This document shows, one piece after another, positions 10,684-19,828 of a stretch of DNA of 64,000 nucleotides. Every line of letters starts with the position of its first letter. Positions within the stretch are counted from its first letter, which is position 1. This stretch comes from Acinetobacter soli (GTDB taxonomy: Bacteria > Pseudomonadota > Gammaproteobacteria > Pseudomonadales > Moraxellaceae), in assembly GCF_000760595.1 (NCBI RefSeq), contig NZ_BBNM01000007.1, positions 1 to 64,000 on the forward strand. The letters run 5' to 3'. The notes beneath the pieces were generated by a model. The model searched no databases. It was not told the origin of the DNA and was given only the letters and a program-made list of their open reading frames with translations. Position numbers and translations under genes: made by a program.

Positions 10684-12065
10684 GCGTTCTCTCCCTGACG
10701 CGATGCAAATTCTTTTTCCGCAGCAATCGCTTGCTTCATACTTTTGAGCCAGTATTGATGCTGTGCCAAATACAAGCCTTCATCTTCAGTTTTAATACCA
10801 CTAATAGCTGGTTTTAATCCGATTTCATTGGCGGCATCGTCTGGTCCATAAATCCAATGTTTTGATCCGCGGCACATGTCGTTCCATTCCAGTTCGATAC
10901 CTGCATAACCAGCCTGACAGGCACGAAACTCCTCAAGATCGTCTGGTGTCGCCATTCCAGATGCATTAAAGAAATCTTCATACTGGCGAATACGGCGTGC
11001 ACGCGCTTCGGGTGCTTCACCTACAGGCGCAATACAGTAAATGGTGACTTCGGTTTTATTGACCGAAATTGGACGTAAAACACGAATTTGCGAACCAAAC
11101 TGATCCATCAGGTACACGTTTGGATATAAACACAAGTTACGTGAGCGTTCGATCATCCATTTCGACATTGCGGCACCGAATTTTTCGGTATATTCCGCTG
11201 CTTTAGGAAAGTTTGGTCGGTCTTCCGGATTACCCCATTGTGTCCAGAGCAACATATGACCATGTTCAAATCCATATGAACCACCGCCATGTTTCCCCCA
11301 TGAGCCCGCACTCATCGCGCGAATGGTATCGCCTGCCTGTTTTTCTTTACGATGCTGCGTGGTGGCTGCATAGTTCCAGTGCACCGCCGAAACATGATAG
11401 CCATCTGCTCCGTTTTCTGCGGTCAACTTCCAGTTTCCTTCATAGGTGTAGGTCGAAACACCACGCAGTACTTCAAGGCCCTGATCGGATTGCCCGACAA
11501 TCATGTCGATAATTTTGGTGGTTTCCCCCAAAAACTCTTGCAGTGACGGTACATCAGGATTCAGACTGCCAAATAAAAAACCTTTATAACTTTCAAAACG
11601 CGCCACCTTTTTTAAGTCGTGGGAACCGTCCTGATTAAAACAATCTGAATAACCGGCATCGCTTGGATCTTTCACCTTCAAAAGTTTTCCTGAGTTATTG
11701 AAGGTCCAGCCATGAAATGGGCAAGTATATGTGGTCTTATTACCACGCTTATGACGGCAGAGCTGTGCACCACGATGTGAACATGCGTTAATCATGGCGT
11801 TAAGTTCACCGTTGCGATTACGCGCAATCAAAATCGGTTGTCTGCCAATATAGGTGGTGTAATAGTCGTTGTTGTTGGGAATCTGGCTTTCATGAGCCAA
11901 GTAAACCCAATTTCCTTCGAAAATGTATTTTATTTCAAGATCAAAAAGTGCCTGATCTGTAAATACAGAACGATGTAACTTAAATTCACCTGTTTCGGTA
12001 TTGTCTACAAGCAGTTCATCAATTCGGTCAAGATGGCTAGTATTAATGACGGGAATACGTGGCAT
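10680..12065 (-). CDS. benA: benzoate 1,2-dioxygenase large (alpha) subunit
   Basis: A 461-residue catalytic subunit that, with BenB and the reductase BenC, adds O2 to benzoate to give the cis-dihydrodiol. The Rieske 2Fe-2S site is visible as CSHRGAQLC (C95, H97) and CPFHGW (C115, H118). The mononuclear iron site appears as DGYHVSAVH (Asp-x2-His-x4-His, about residues 222-230). I start at the ATG at 12065, giving the known [17 protein letters not shown]-terminus and a GGAGAAAGGAT ribosome region; a start 21 bp upstream is unlikely. It is the first gene of benABCDE and is divergent from benM. Confidence 0.97.
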   Translation of the reverse strand: MPRIPVINTSHLDRIDELLVDNTETGEFKLHRSVFTDQALFDLEIKYIFEGNWVYLAHESQIPNNNDYYTTYIGRQPILIARNRNGELNAMINACSHRGAQLCRHKRGNKTTYTCPFHGWTFNNSGKLLKVKDPSDAGYSDCFNQDGSHDLKKVARFESYKGFLFGSLNPDVPSLQEFLGETTKIIDMIVGQSDQGLEVLRGVSTYTYEGNWKLTAENGADGYHVSAVHWNYAATTQHRKEKQAGDTIRAMSAGSWGKHGGGSYGFEHGHMLLWTQWGNPEDRPNFPKAAEYTEKFGAAMSKWMIERSRNLCLYPNVYLMDQFGSQIRVLRPISVNKTEVTIYCIAPVGEAPEARARRIRQYEDFFNASGMATPDDLEEFRACQAGYAGIELEWNDMCRGSKHWIYGPDDAANEIGLKPAISGIKTEDEGLYLAQHQYWLKSMKQAIAAEKEFASRQGENA

Positions 12066-12337
12066 ATCCTTTCTCCAACATTCCAAAATAAGAAACTTGT
12101 CTAGGCCAGAGCAAAACGCTGTGCTTAGTCAAACATTCAATTAAACAACGCAACGCATAAAATGTTTACTTAACGGCAGAACCGTCGAATAAAACGAATA
12201 TCCATTTCAGCTTTCAATTTTCCAAATTGAAGAAAGCATTTAATGGGTTAAGCCCCTGCCTTCTTCTTGTCTTTCTTGCTTGTTTATACCTTAAAAGAAT
12301 GTTTTAATAAGTTCAAACACATTATTTGTATAATAAA

Positions 12338-12352
12338 ATACCTATGGAGTAT
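12338..12352. promoter_or_regulatory. BenM operator (ATAC-N7-GTAT) between benA and benM
   Basis: ATACCTATGGAGTAT is a perfect ATAC-N7-GTAT site and, read on the other strand, equals the benA site 1 I remember for ADP1. It ends 6 bp before the benM ATG, so the GGAG used as the benM ribosome site (12346-12349) lies inside the operator. The site is 273 bp from the benA ATG. Confidence 0.9.
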
Positions 12353-12358
12353 TTTTAA

Positions 12359-13273
12359 ATGGAACTTAGACATCTCCGCTATTTTGTGGCGGTGGTTGAG
12401 GAGCAAAGCTTCACCAAAGCCGCAGACAAATTATGCATTGCACAGCCGCCCTTAAGCCGACAAATTCAAAATCTTGAAGAAGAATTGGGGATTCAGCTTT
12501 TAGAGCGCGGCAGCAGACCGGTCAAGACAACACCAGAAGGTCACTTTTTTTATCAGTACGCCATCAAACTATTGTCGAATGTCGATCAAATGGTTTCCAT
12601 GACCAAGCGCATTGCCTCGGTTGAAAAAACCATTCGTATCGGATTTGTGGGTTCGCTCCTATTTGGTTTACTGCCACGGATTATTCATTTGTATCGTCAG
12701 GCGCACCCCAATTTACGCATTGAACTTTACGAAATGGGCACCAAGGCACAAACCGAAGCATTAAAAGAAGGTCGTATCGATGCCGGATTTGGTCGACTTA
12801 AAATCAGTGATCCCGCCATTAAACGTACCTTATTGCGTAATGAACGTTTGATGGTGGCCGTACATGCCAGCCATCCGCTTAATCAAATGAAAGACAAAGG
12901 CGTGCATTTAAATGATTTGATTGATGAAAAAATTTTGCTTTATCCAAGCTCGCCTAAGCCTAATTTTTCTACCCATGTAATGAATATCTTTTCTGATCAT
13001 GGCTTAGAACCCACCAAAATTAATGAAGTCCGTGAAGTTCAACTGGCGCTTGGATTAGTGGCAGCGGGTGAAGGAATTTCATTGGTACCGGCCAGTACGC
13101 AAAGTATCCAGCTTTTTAATCTGAGCTATGTGCCGCTTCTAGATCCCGATGCCATCACGCCCATCTATATTGCCGTGCGCAATATGGAGGAAAGCACTTA
13201 TATTTATTCGTTGTACGAAACGATTCGCCAGATATATGCCTATGAAGGTTTTACTGAGCCACCGAACTGGTAA
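12359..13273 (+). CDS. benM: LysR-type regulator of benzoate degradation
   Basis: A 304-residue LysR-type regulator and a clear paralogue of catM in this window: both start [10 protein letters not shown] and share the QPPLSRQIQ recognition helix region and the [16 protein letters not shown] segment (about residues 220-235). BenM is known to bind both benzoate and muconate and to activate benABCDE synergistically. Here it is divergent from benA and convergent with benK, which fixes it as benM. It is followed by a bidirectional terminator at 13275-13313. The start is preceded by GGAG within the operator. Confidence 0.97.
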   Translation: MELRHLRYFVAVVEEQSFTKAADKLCIAQPPLSRQIQNLEEELGIQLLERGSRPVKTTPEGHFFYQYAIKLLSNVDQMVSMTKRIASVEKTIRIGFVGSLLFGLLPRIIHLYRQAHPNLRIELYEMGTKAQTEALKEGRIDAGFGRLKISDPAIKRTLLRNERLMVAVHASHPLNQMKDKGVHLNDLIDEKILLYPSSPKPNFSTHVMNIFSDHGLEPTKINEVREVQLALGLVAAGEGISLVPASTQSIQLFNLSYVPLLDPDAITPIYIAVRNMEESTYIYSLYETIRQIYAYEGFTEPPNW

Positions 13274-13274
13274 C

Positions 13275-13313
13275 AAAAAACCCATCAGACTGTGAGGTGC
13301 TGATGGGTTTTTA
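13275..13313. terminator. bidirectional terminator between benM and benK
   Basis: Stem CCCATCAG (13281-13288) pairs with CTGATGGG (13300-13307), flanked by A-rich sequence on the left and TTTTT on the right. It lies between the convergent ends of benM and benK and could stop transcription from both sides. Confidence 0.9.
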
Positions 13314-13325
13314 TAAATTTTTAGA

Positions 13326-14726
13326 TTAATGCGAGACTGCTTCGTTCACTTTCACCGTAGTGGTGTCGTTTTGATTGGCAATCGGGCTGATCGGTTCAGG
13401 TTGATACATACGTCGGTCATTGATTAAAAATACCGTGACAATACCAAGAACCGCAGGAATACTCAGTGCCAGAAAGTTATAGAAGTGCGGCAGTTGCAAA
13501 GACAATAACCACCCAGTCAAGATTGGCCCTAAAATTGCGCCGACACGCCCCATGCCAAGCCCCCAGCCAATTCCAGTAGAGCGAACATTTGGGGCATAAA
13601 ATTTTGCCATGTAAGCCAGCAGCATAATTTGAGCACCAATTGACGCTGCGCCCGCACATGCAATTAAGATATACAAAATCACACTGCTAAACTGGAAAGA
13701 CAACAGACTCAGTGAAATCGCACCCAGCAACAACAAGCCCATGGTCACAAATTTGACGTTGTAGCGGTCCGCCAGATATCCACCCAAAATAGAGCCGATC
13801 ATTCCGCCCACATTTAAAGAGAACAAGAAAATGAGACTCTTCGAGAGGTTATAACCTGCTTCAATCATCAGTTTTGGCAACCAGTTCCCCAGTGCATAAA
13901 CCATAATCAGTGTCATAAAAATTGAGCACCAGAACATCATTGTACTAAACGCACGCTGTTCCTGAAAAATCATTTTGACTGGCGCTTGTGCCTGATTTTG
14001 ATTCGATGAGTTCAGTACAAAAACATGATCGGGCTGATACTGATACGACGGCACCATTTTGGTCATAATAAAACGAACCGTTTCATCTTTCTTTTTGCGA
14101 ACCAGATAGTCAATCGATTCAGGCAAAACTTTCATGAGAGGCAATAACAACACCAATGGAATTCCGGCAATCATAAACATGATTTTCCAGCCATAAAGCG
14201 GCACTAAAATCGACCCCAGAAAAGCTGCCGTCATGCCGCCAATGGCATAACCACTAAACATTAAGGTCACAAAAAAACTTTTAAATTTTTTCGGTGCATA
14301 TTCACTGACCAGTGCAATTACGTTTGGCATTACACCACCAATGCCTACACCTGCCAAAAAGCGAAATATGGAAAATTGCGTGGTGGTTTCAGAAAAACCG
14401 CACAATACCGTGCACAAGCTAAATAAAATAATACAGACCGCAATGACTTTTTTACGGCTCACGCCCAAATGTTCAAGCTTGTCGGCGATGGTGCCAAAAA
14501 TCAGGGCACCAAACATCATACCAAACAATGCAATACTGCCAATAAAGCCCGCGGTGACCGGATCAATGGCCCACTCTTTCATCAGAAGCGGTAGTGCCAC
14601 CCCGTAAATTACCAGATCGTAGCCATCAAAAATAATAATGAGGGTACTGAGTATAATCACTCGCCAATGAAACGGCGTGAGCTTTGAGTCGTCAATCATC
14701 TGGTTGACATTAATTTCTCTGGACAT
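13326..14726 (-). CDS. benK: benzoate transporter, MFS aromatic acid:H+ symporter
   Basis: A 466-residue major facilitator protein with about 12 transmembrane segments. It shows the aromatic acid:H+ symporter signature with FDGYDLVIYGVALP in the first segment (about residues 30-45), followed by GTIADKLE in the loop between segments 2 and 3. BenK carries benzoate through the inner membrane. I start at the ATG at 14726 because GGAGGA lies 5 bp before it and the length equals the known 466 residues. It is the second gene of benPK, 37 bp after benP. Confidence 0.95.
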   Translation of the reverse strand: MSREINVNQMIDDSKLTPFHWRVIILSTLIIIFDGYDLVIYGVALPLLMKEWAIDPVTAGFIGSIALFGMMFGALIFGTIADKLEHLGVSRKKVIAVCIILFSLCTVLCGFSETTTQFSIFRFLAGVGIGGVMPNVIALVSEYAPKKFKSFFVTLMFSGYAIGGMTAAFLGSILVPLYGWKIMFMIAGIPLVLLLPLMKVLPESIDYLVRKKKDETVRFIMTKMVPSYQYQPDHVFVLNSSNQNQAQAPVKMIFQEQRAFSTMMFWCSIFMTLIMVYALGNWLPKLMIEAGYNLSKSLIFLFSLNVGGMIGSILGGYLADRYNVKFVTMGLLLLGAISLSLLSFQFSSVILYILIACAGAASIGAQIMLLAYMAKFYAPNVRSTGIGWGLGMGRVGAILGPILTGWLLSLQLPHFYNFLALSIPAVLGIVTVFLINDRRMYQPEPISPIANQNDTTTVKVNEAVSH

Positions 14727-14763
14727 AACATTCCTCCATCCATAAGGATTTAGCACCAAGCAC

Positions 14764-16011
14764 TCAGAATTTTTTGGTGTAAGTTAGAAATAAACGATTT
14801 TCGTTAAAATCCGTTCCGTAACGGACTTTATACGGGATATACAACCACTGGAATCCGACGCCTTTTAGCTTTGGATTTTGAAAGGCGTAATTCAAAATAA
14901 AGTTGCTTTCTTGCTCTTTGTTTTTCAGACCTGTTGCGGTCTTAAAGTCGTACCCATACACATGCTTAAAGGTAAAATTTAAACCCGGTACATAATCTTT
15001 AAAGTCGTAGCCATAGATAAAGTGAACTGATTTTTCATCAGCTTTAAAGAAGCCTGTGGTATTCCAGTTGATGAAATAGGTTTCAGGTAAAAAGCCATCT
15101 GGCAGTGGGTAAGCATCTCCCACAATTTGCTGATAACCCAGTCCAACAGTATGATTTCGGTATTTCAAAGTTTCTAAAATTCCGAAGTTTTGGCTATCGA
15201 TGTTGTAATTTTTATTGTCTTCACTGGCATTAAAATATTTAAGCTTGGTATGCAACGAGGCCTCAGCGGAAAGCTTGTAGCTATAATCTGCGCCAAGATA
15301 ATGTTTGTTATAAAGATTGTCCAAATTACCAAAATAATATTCAAGCTTTAAATTCGGTAAAACCTGATACTTTAAATCGATGTAATTTAAACCGTCCGAA
15401 ACGTATTTGATGCCATTTTTGGTGAAGGTCAGTTTACGAAAATCTTCTTCGTTACGTGGCGATACTTTAGAAATTATCCCGATTTCACCGGTAAGCTTAC
15501 TGGTCAGTTTCGAATTGAGGCTAACCCCCTGATACGAAGTCAGTAACTGACGGCTACGGTCTACCGCAGTGACGGGTAAATCTGGCCAAAGCTCGCCCAC
15601 ACGAAGTTCGGTTTGATCATATTTAAGTTTAAGTGTTCCACCATATTTTAAATAATCACGCGCCTGCTCCTGGCTTACTGGATCAAAAGGTAAAATGGTA
15701 TCTGCCACACCCTTGTCATGACTCAAACGAACCGCATATTGCACTGAACCATCCACACCAATTTCAAGTCCATCGATGGGTGTTTTGTAATAGTCAGATT
15801 TATAAAATAAAGAAGCGCCTTGCGACCAGCTACCGGTGTCCTTGACAGCATTGCCGTCATAATCACGATCGATATAAGCGTTTTTGAGGCTAAGTGTCCA
15901 GTTATCTTGAGCATTGACCACTGTCGGTATCACACCGATACAGCCTACCATGCCAAAAGTAACCCCCATTCGTAGCATAAACTGATAAAGACGCGTTGTT
16001 GAATATTGCAT
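14764..16011 (-). CDS. benP: OprD-family outer-membrane porin
   Basis: A 415-residue outer-membrane channel protein with an N-terminal signal peptide (MQYSTTRLYQ start; hydrophobic core then VVNAQD near residue 34). The mature part is rich in alternating aromatic beta-strands and ends in LFLTYTKKF with a terminal Phe, typical of porins. The ATG at 16011 has AAGGACCT directly upstream; an in-frame start 75 bp earlier would spoil the signal peptide. It is the first gene of benPK and probably admits benzoate to the periplasm. BenM is known to control benPK in ADP1. Confidence 0.92.
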   Translation of the reverse strand: MQYSTTRLYQFMLRMGVTFGMVGCIGVIPTVVNAQDNWTLSLKNAYIDRDYDGNAVKDTGSWSQGASLFYKSDYYKTPIDGLEIGVDGSVQYAVRLSHDKGVADTILPFDPVSQEQARDYLKYGGTLKLKYDQTELRVGELWPDLPVTAVDRSRQLLTSYQGVSLNSKLTSKLTGEIGIISKVSPRNEEDFRKLTFTKNGIKYVSDGLNYIDLKYQVLPNLKLEYYFGNLDNLYNKHYLGADYSYKLSAEASLHTKLKYFNASEDNKNYNIDSQNFGILETLKYRNHTVGLGYQQIVGDAYPLPDGFLPETYFINWNTTGFFKADEKSVHFIYGYDFKDYVPGLNFTFKHVYGYDFKTATGLKNKEQESNFILNYAFQNPKLKGVGFQWLYIPYKVRYGTDFNENRLFLTYTKKF

Positions 16012-16116
16012 AGGTCCTTCCCAAAAGATCATCCTGATCATGTAATAAAAATAATTATTGATCGCTAATTTATTTTTTTTAATCACGTGTGTCGATATTC
16101 AAAAATACATATATTC

Positions 16117-16131
16117 ATACCTTTAGGATAT
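16117..16131 (-). promoter_or_regulatory. possible BenM/CatM operator upstream of benP
   Basis: ATAC-CTTTAGG-ATAT matches the ATAC-N7-GTAT operator with one mismatch, 106 bp upstream of the benP ATG. It is in the divergent benP-areR gap (16012-16294), which otherwise holds AT-rich sequence and the areR ribosome site GAAGGA. Confidence 0.5.
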
Positions 16132-16294
16132 GTTAATACCTATAAAACGCCTGAAATCTATAAAATCAACTTTTATACACAACTCAAAAAGTATCTTTGC
16201 TATAGTCAAAAAAGATTCAATGGACGATGAAAAGATGATGTTGTTTCTGATGTAGTCGCGAGCAACGTTTCTTTGTTTTTGAAGGATTCAAACT

Positions 16295-18097
16295 ATGCAA
16301 ATTTCATCAAGTCGTGACTGGTGCCAAGTTAAAGATTATTTTTATAAAACGGGTCAAGTTCCAGAACAAACCGAGCTTGATCCCACCATTTTACAGATGT
16401 GGCATAAAGCCAAAGCAGCGGGCTTGAGCCCGTTCACGCCAGTTCCAGCTTCGACACAGCAGCCCCTAACCACAGACGATATTCGTCTATCTGAAACGGT
16501 TTTTCCTATTTTGAAAGATATTTGGGCGCTGTTTAAACATCAGAATATTTGTACATTTTTCCTGAATACCCAATTTAAAATTATTGCCGAATATCAAAAT
16601 CCTGACCCTCATTCGCCCTATCATTTTTTAAAGCAAGGTCAAGTTCTGGATATTGCACAGTTTGGCAGTATTGCGCCCTCGTGTAGTATTTTGAGTCAGA
16701 TGCCGATCATTATGATGGGCCACCAGCATTATTTAAATGAATTTTCTGACTTTTACTGTGCATCGGTACCTGTGTTCAATGGTCAGGGCAAAATACTGGG
16801 CGCGCTGGACATCACCTCGTATCGTGAACAACTGGCCAGCAACTGGCTAAGACACCTGCTTTATCAGGGATATGTGGTTGAAAATGAAATTATAAAAAAG
16901 AACATGCCAGCACAGCATCAACTACTTTATTTTCAGCATTCAGAAGATTTATTAAAAACAGCCTATACTGGCATGATTGAAATTGATGCCACGGGGCAGA
17001 TTCAAAAAGCCAATCAAATGGCACTAACTTTACTCAATACGTCTATCGATCAATTATTGTATAAGCCCATTTCGAACTATTTCAATTCGATAAGTACCCT
17101 CGGCTCACTTGAGCAGCAGACGCAATTTATACGTAGTCAAGACGAAGCGCTGTTTTATGCACGTTTATACACGCCTCAAAGGACTAAAAAAACAAGCCAC
17201 CTATTCAGCACAGCTACACCCGATTTTAAAGATATTGCCAAATTAAGCAAAATCTTGCATTCCGATGTACCCATTTTAATTACGGGTGCCACAGGTTCGG
17301 GTAAAGATCATTTGGCACGTCAAATTCACGAATTTGCGGCAAAAGATCAGGCATTTATTTCGATTAACTGTGCAGCTATTCCTGAACACTTACTTGAATC
17401 TGAACTTTTCGGCTATGAAGCAGGTGCTTTTACAGGAGCAAGTGCCAAAGGCAAACGTGGTTTGATCGAACTTGCTCATCAGGGCATTTTGTTTTTAGAT
17501 GAAATTGGTGATTTACCCAAACATTTACAGGCAAAATTATTACGCGTTTTACAAGATCAGTTTTTTTATCGTGTAGGCGGTCATAAGCCGATTCAAAGTC
17601 AGTTCAAATTAATTTCTGCCACCCATCAAGATCTATTGGCAATGATTGACAACCATGACTTCAGAAGTGATTTGTATTACAGAATATGTGGCTATCAGAT
17701 CGAGTTACCACAACTCAAAGACCGTCCAGATAAAATTGATATTTTTAAGACACTGCTGGCCAAAGCCAAAATTTACAGTTGGTCGGTCAATGTTCAAGAA
17801 CAGTTCGAGCGCTACGATTGGCCCGGAAACATTCGAGAATTGGCTCATGTGATTCAACTTTCTGCGGCGCTTATATCGCATGATTCTCTTGAACATGCGC
17901 ATCTTGAACATTTACATGTACCACAGCAACGAAAAGTTACGCCCCAATCCTCCCTAGCAAATAAGCCTCAAACTTCACTGAATCAGATGACCAAACAGCT
18001 CGTTTTAGACATTTTGCAACAAGAAAAAGGCAACATCTCTCAAGCCGCTAAGCGACTCAATATCTCAAGAACAACACTGTATAAGTATTTACAGTAA
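16295..18097 (+). CDS. areR: sigma-54-dependent activator of the areCBA operon
   Basis: A 600-residue enhancer-binding protein. The N-terminal part (about 1-300) is a sensory region resembling the AcoR type, with a GAF-like and a PAS-like segment. The AAA+ domain shows Walker A GATGSGKD (about 331-338), the sigma-54 contact motif GAFTGA and Walker B FLDEIGD. A Fis-type helix-turn-helix closes the protein (NISQAAKRLNISRTTLYKYL). It lies upstream of areCBA on the same strand; two inverted-repeat sites and a -24/-12 promoter lie in the gap. In ADP1 AreR activates areCBA in response to benzyl compounds. Confidence 0.92.
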   Translation: MQISSSRDWCQVKDYFYKTGQVPEQTELDPTILQMWHKAKAAGLSPFTPVPASTQQPLTTDDIRLSETVFPILKDIWALFKHQNICTFFLNTQFKIIAEYQNPDPHSPYHFLKQGQVLDIAQFGSIAPSCSILSQMPIIMMGHQHYLNEFSDFYCASVPVFNGQGKILGALDITSYREQLASNWLRHLLYQGYVVENEIIKKNMPAQHQLLYFQHSEDLLKTAYTGMIEIDATGQIQKANQMALTLLNTSIDQLLYKPISNYFNSISTLGSLEQQTQFIRSQDEALFYARLYTPQRTKKTSHLFSTATPDFKDIAKLSKILHSDVPILITGATGSGKDHLARQIHEFAAKDQAFISINCAAIPEHLLESELFGYEAGAFTGASAKGKRGLIELAHQGILFLDEIGDLPKHLQAKLLRVLQDQFFYRVGGHKPIQSQFKLISATHQDLLAMIDNHDFRSDLYYRICGYQIELPQLKDRPDKIDIFKTLLAKAKIYSWSVNVQEQFERYDWPGNIRELAHVIQLSAALISHDSLEHAHLEHLHVPQQRKVTPQSSLANKPQTSLNQMTKQLVLDILQQEKGNISQAAKRLNISRTTLYKYLQ

Positions 18098-18116
18098 TAA
18101 ATCCTAAAAGTAGTAC

Positions 18117-18147
18117 TGTACATTGTTCAGATTCTGGACAATGTACA
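18117..18147 (+). promoter_or_regulatory. upstream activator site 1 for AreR
   Basis: A nearly perfect inverted repeat: TGTACATTGTTCAG, a 3-bp centre, then CTGGACAATGTACA. Only one base pair is mismatched over 14-bp arms. Its centre (18132) is about 100 bp upstream of the -24/-12 promoter, the usual place for an enhancer-binding protein. Confidence 0.8.
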
Positions 18148-18156
18148 ATTCAATAG

Positions 18157-18173
18157 TGTTCAGCCCCTGAACA
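18157..18173 (+). promoter_or_regulatory. upstream activator site 2 for AreR
   Basis: TGTTCAG-CCC-CTGAACA is a perfect 7-bp inverted repeat with the same core and 3-bp gap as site 1. The centres are 33 bp apart, about three helical turns, so two dimers would lie on the same face of the DNA. Confidence 0.78.
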
Positions 18174-18222
18174 ACCACCCGAAAATTTAAAAATTAATTA
18201 AATAAAAACAATAATTTAAATA

Positions 18223-18239
18223 TTGGCACATTCCCTGCA
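18223..18239 (+). promoter_or_regulatory. sigma-54 (-24/-12) promoter of areCBA
   Basis: TTGGCACATTCCCTGCA carries GG and GC with the required 12-bp step and matches TGGCAC-N5-TTGCA with one mismatch at the -12 element. It lies about 108 bp upstream of the areC ATG and 58 bp after activator site 2. Confidence 0.85.
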
Positions 18240-18346
18240 ATAGGTGAGATATCGATACTACACATACGATTTTAGTCTGTGTGATTTTAAACAATCGTAA
18301 GAACGAAATTATCGAAAAAGCACGAACAGGACGTTACGAGGTCTAT

Positions 18347-19801
18347 ATGACATTACTTGATGCTTCAATTTGGAACAAAAAATTATTTAACGGCGGTTGG
18401 TTTGAAAGCGGACAACCCTATGGTGTGGTAGAAGTTGCCACAGGTGAGCAGCTCGGCCAGACAGGCTCTGCATCGCCTACAGATGTTGCTCAAGCAGCGA
18501 AAGAAGCGCAAACGGCGCAGCGGCAGTGGTGGGCGCTCGATTATTTAGAACGCCAAGCCGTATTTGAAAAAGCCGTACAAATTGCCACAGAGCATCAAGA
18601 TGAACTGGTCAATTGGCTGATTCGTGAAAGTGGCTCACTGGCACTTAAAGCTCAGTTTGAAGTGAAAGTAAGCATTCAAATGCTTAAAAACTGTATTGCA
18701 TTTCCGCAGCTAGATCAGGGGAACATATTACCGAGTCGCAACGGTAAATTAAGCTTGGCCAAACGCTTACCGTTGGGTGTGGTCGGCGTGATTTCACCTT
18801 TTAATTTTCCGCTTTATTTGGCGCTTCGTGCGGTTGGGCCAGCTTTGGCATTTGGTAATGCGGTGGTACTTAAGCCAGATGAACGAACGGCGGTGTGTAG
18901 TGGTTACGCAATTGCCCGCATTTTTGAACTGGCTGGCTTACCAAAGGGATTACTGCATGTATTACCAGGTGGCGCCGATACAGGTGAAGCACTCACACTC
19001 GATCCACATATTGCCAGCATTCAGTTTACGGGTTCAACGCAGGTGGGCCGTATCATTGGTGCCAATGCCGGCAAAACTTTGAAAAAAGTCTCGTTAGAAC
19101 TTGGCGGCAAAAACTCGCTGATTATTCTTGACGATGCCGATCTCGATTTAGCAGCCGAGAATATTGCATGGGGTGCATTTTTGCATTCTGGGCAGATTTG
19201 CATGACATCTGGCAAAATCTTGATTCATGAAAAAATTTACGATGCCCTTAAAGCGCGCGTGATCGAAAAGGTCAAACGCTTTGTGGTGGGTAATCCTTTA
19301 GAGCAAAACGTGACCATTGGCCCTTTGATCAATGAAAAGCAAAGCAAGCGCGTAGAAGCATTGGTTCAAGCCGCGGTTGAACACGGCGCGACCCTTGAAG
19401 TTGGAGGTAAAGCGAATGGCCCGTTCTTTGAGCCAAGCGTACTTTCACAGGTGCAAGCAGATAATCCAATTTTCAGTGAAGAGATCTTTGGGCCAGTGGC
19501 CGTACTGATTCCTTTTGCAAGCGATGAACAAGCGATTGAACTGGCCAATATGGGGGATTATGGGCTTTCGGCTGGCATTATTTCATCCAATGTGGGGCGT
19601 GCCATGCAACTCGGTGCACAGCTAAATGTCGGTTTGTTACATATCAATGATCAGACCGTAAATGATGAAACGATTAATCCATTTGGCGGATTTGGCGCAT
19701 CTGGCAATGCAACACGAATTGGTGGGCCAGCAAATCCAGATGAATTTACTCAGTGGCAATGGATGACCATTCAGGCTGAGGCGCCACGCTATCCATTTTA
19801 A
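18347..19801 (+). CDS. areC: benzaldehyde dehydrogenase (NAD+)
   Basis: A 484-residue aldehyde dehydrogenase that converts benzaldehyde to benzoate. It shows the family motifs LELGGKN (about 250-256), the catalytic cysteine in SGQICMTSG (Cys285) and EEIFGPV near residue 382. I start at the ATG at 18347, which has GAGG 5 bp upstream; an in-frame GTG at 18281 would add 22 residues that do not resemble the family. It is the first gene of areCBA behind the sigma-54 promoter and AreR sites. areB follows after 27 bp. Confidence 0.94.
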   Translation: MTLLDASIWNKKLFNGGWFESGQPYGVVEVATGEQLGQTGSASPTDVAQAAKEAQTAQRQWWALDYLERQAVFEKAVQIATEHQDELVNWLIRESGSLALKAQFEVKVSIQMLKNCIAFPQLDQGNILPSRNGKLSLAKRLPLGVVGVISPFNFPLYLALRAVGPALAFGNAVVLKPDERTAVCSGYAIARIFELAGLPKGLLHVLPGGADTGEALTLDPHIASIQFTGSTQVGRIIGANAGKTLKKVSLELGGKNSLIILDDADLDLAAENIAWGAFLHSGQICMTSGKILIHEKIYDALKARVIEKVKRFVVGNPLEQNVTIGPLINEKQSKRVEALVQAAVEHGATLEVGGKANGPFFEPSVLSQVQADNPIFSEEIFGPVAVLIPFASDEQAIELANMGDYGLSAGIISSNVGRAMQLGAQLNVGLLHINDQTVNDETINPFGGFGASGNATRIGGPANPDEFTQWQWMTIQAEAPRYPF

Positions 19802-19828
19802 TTTTTTTCTCATACAGGATGTACAGAA

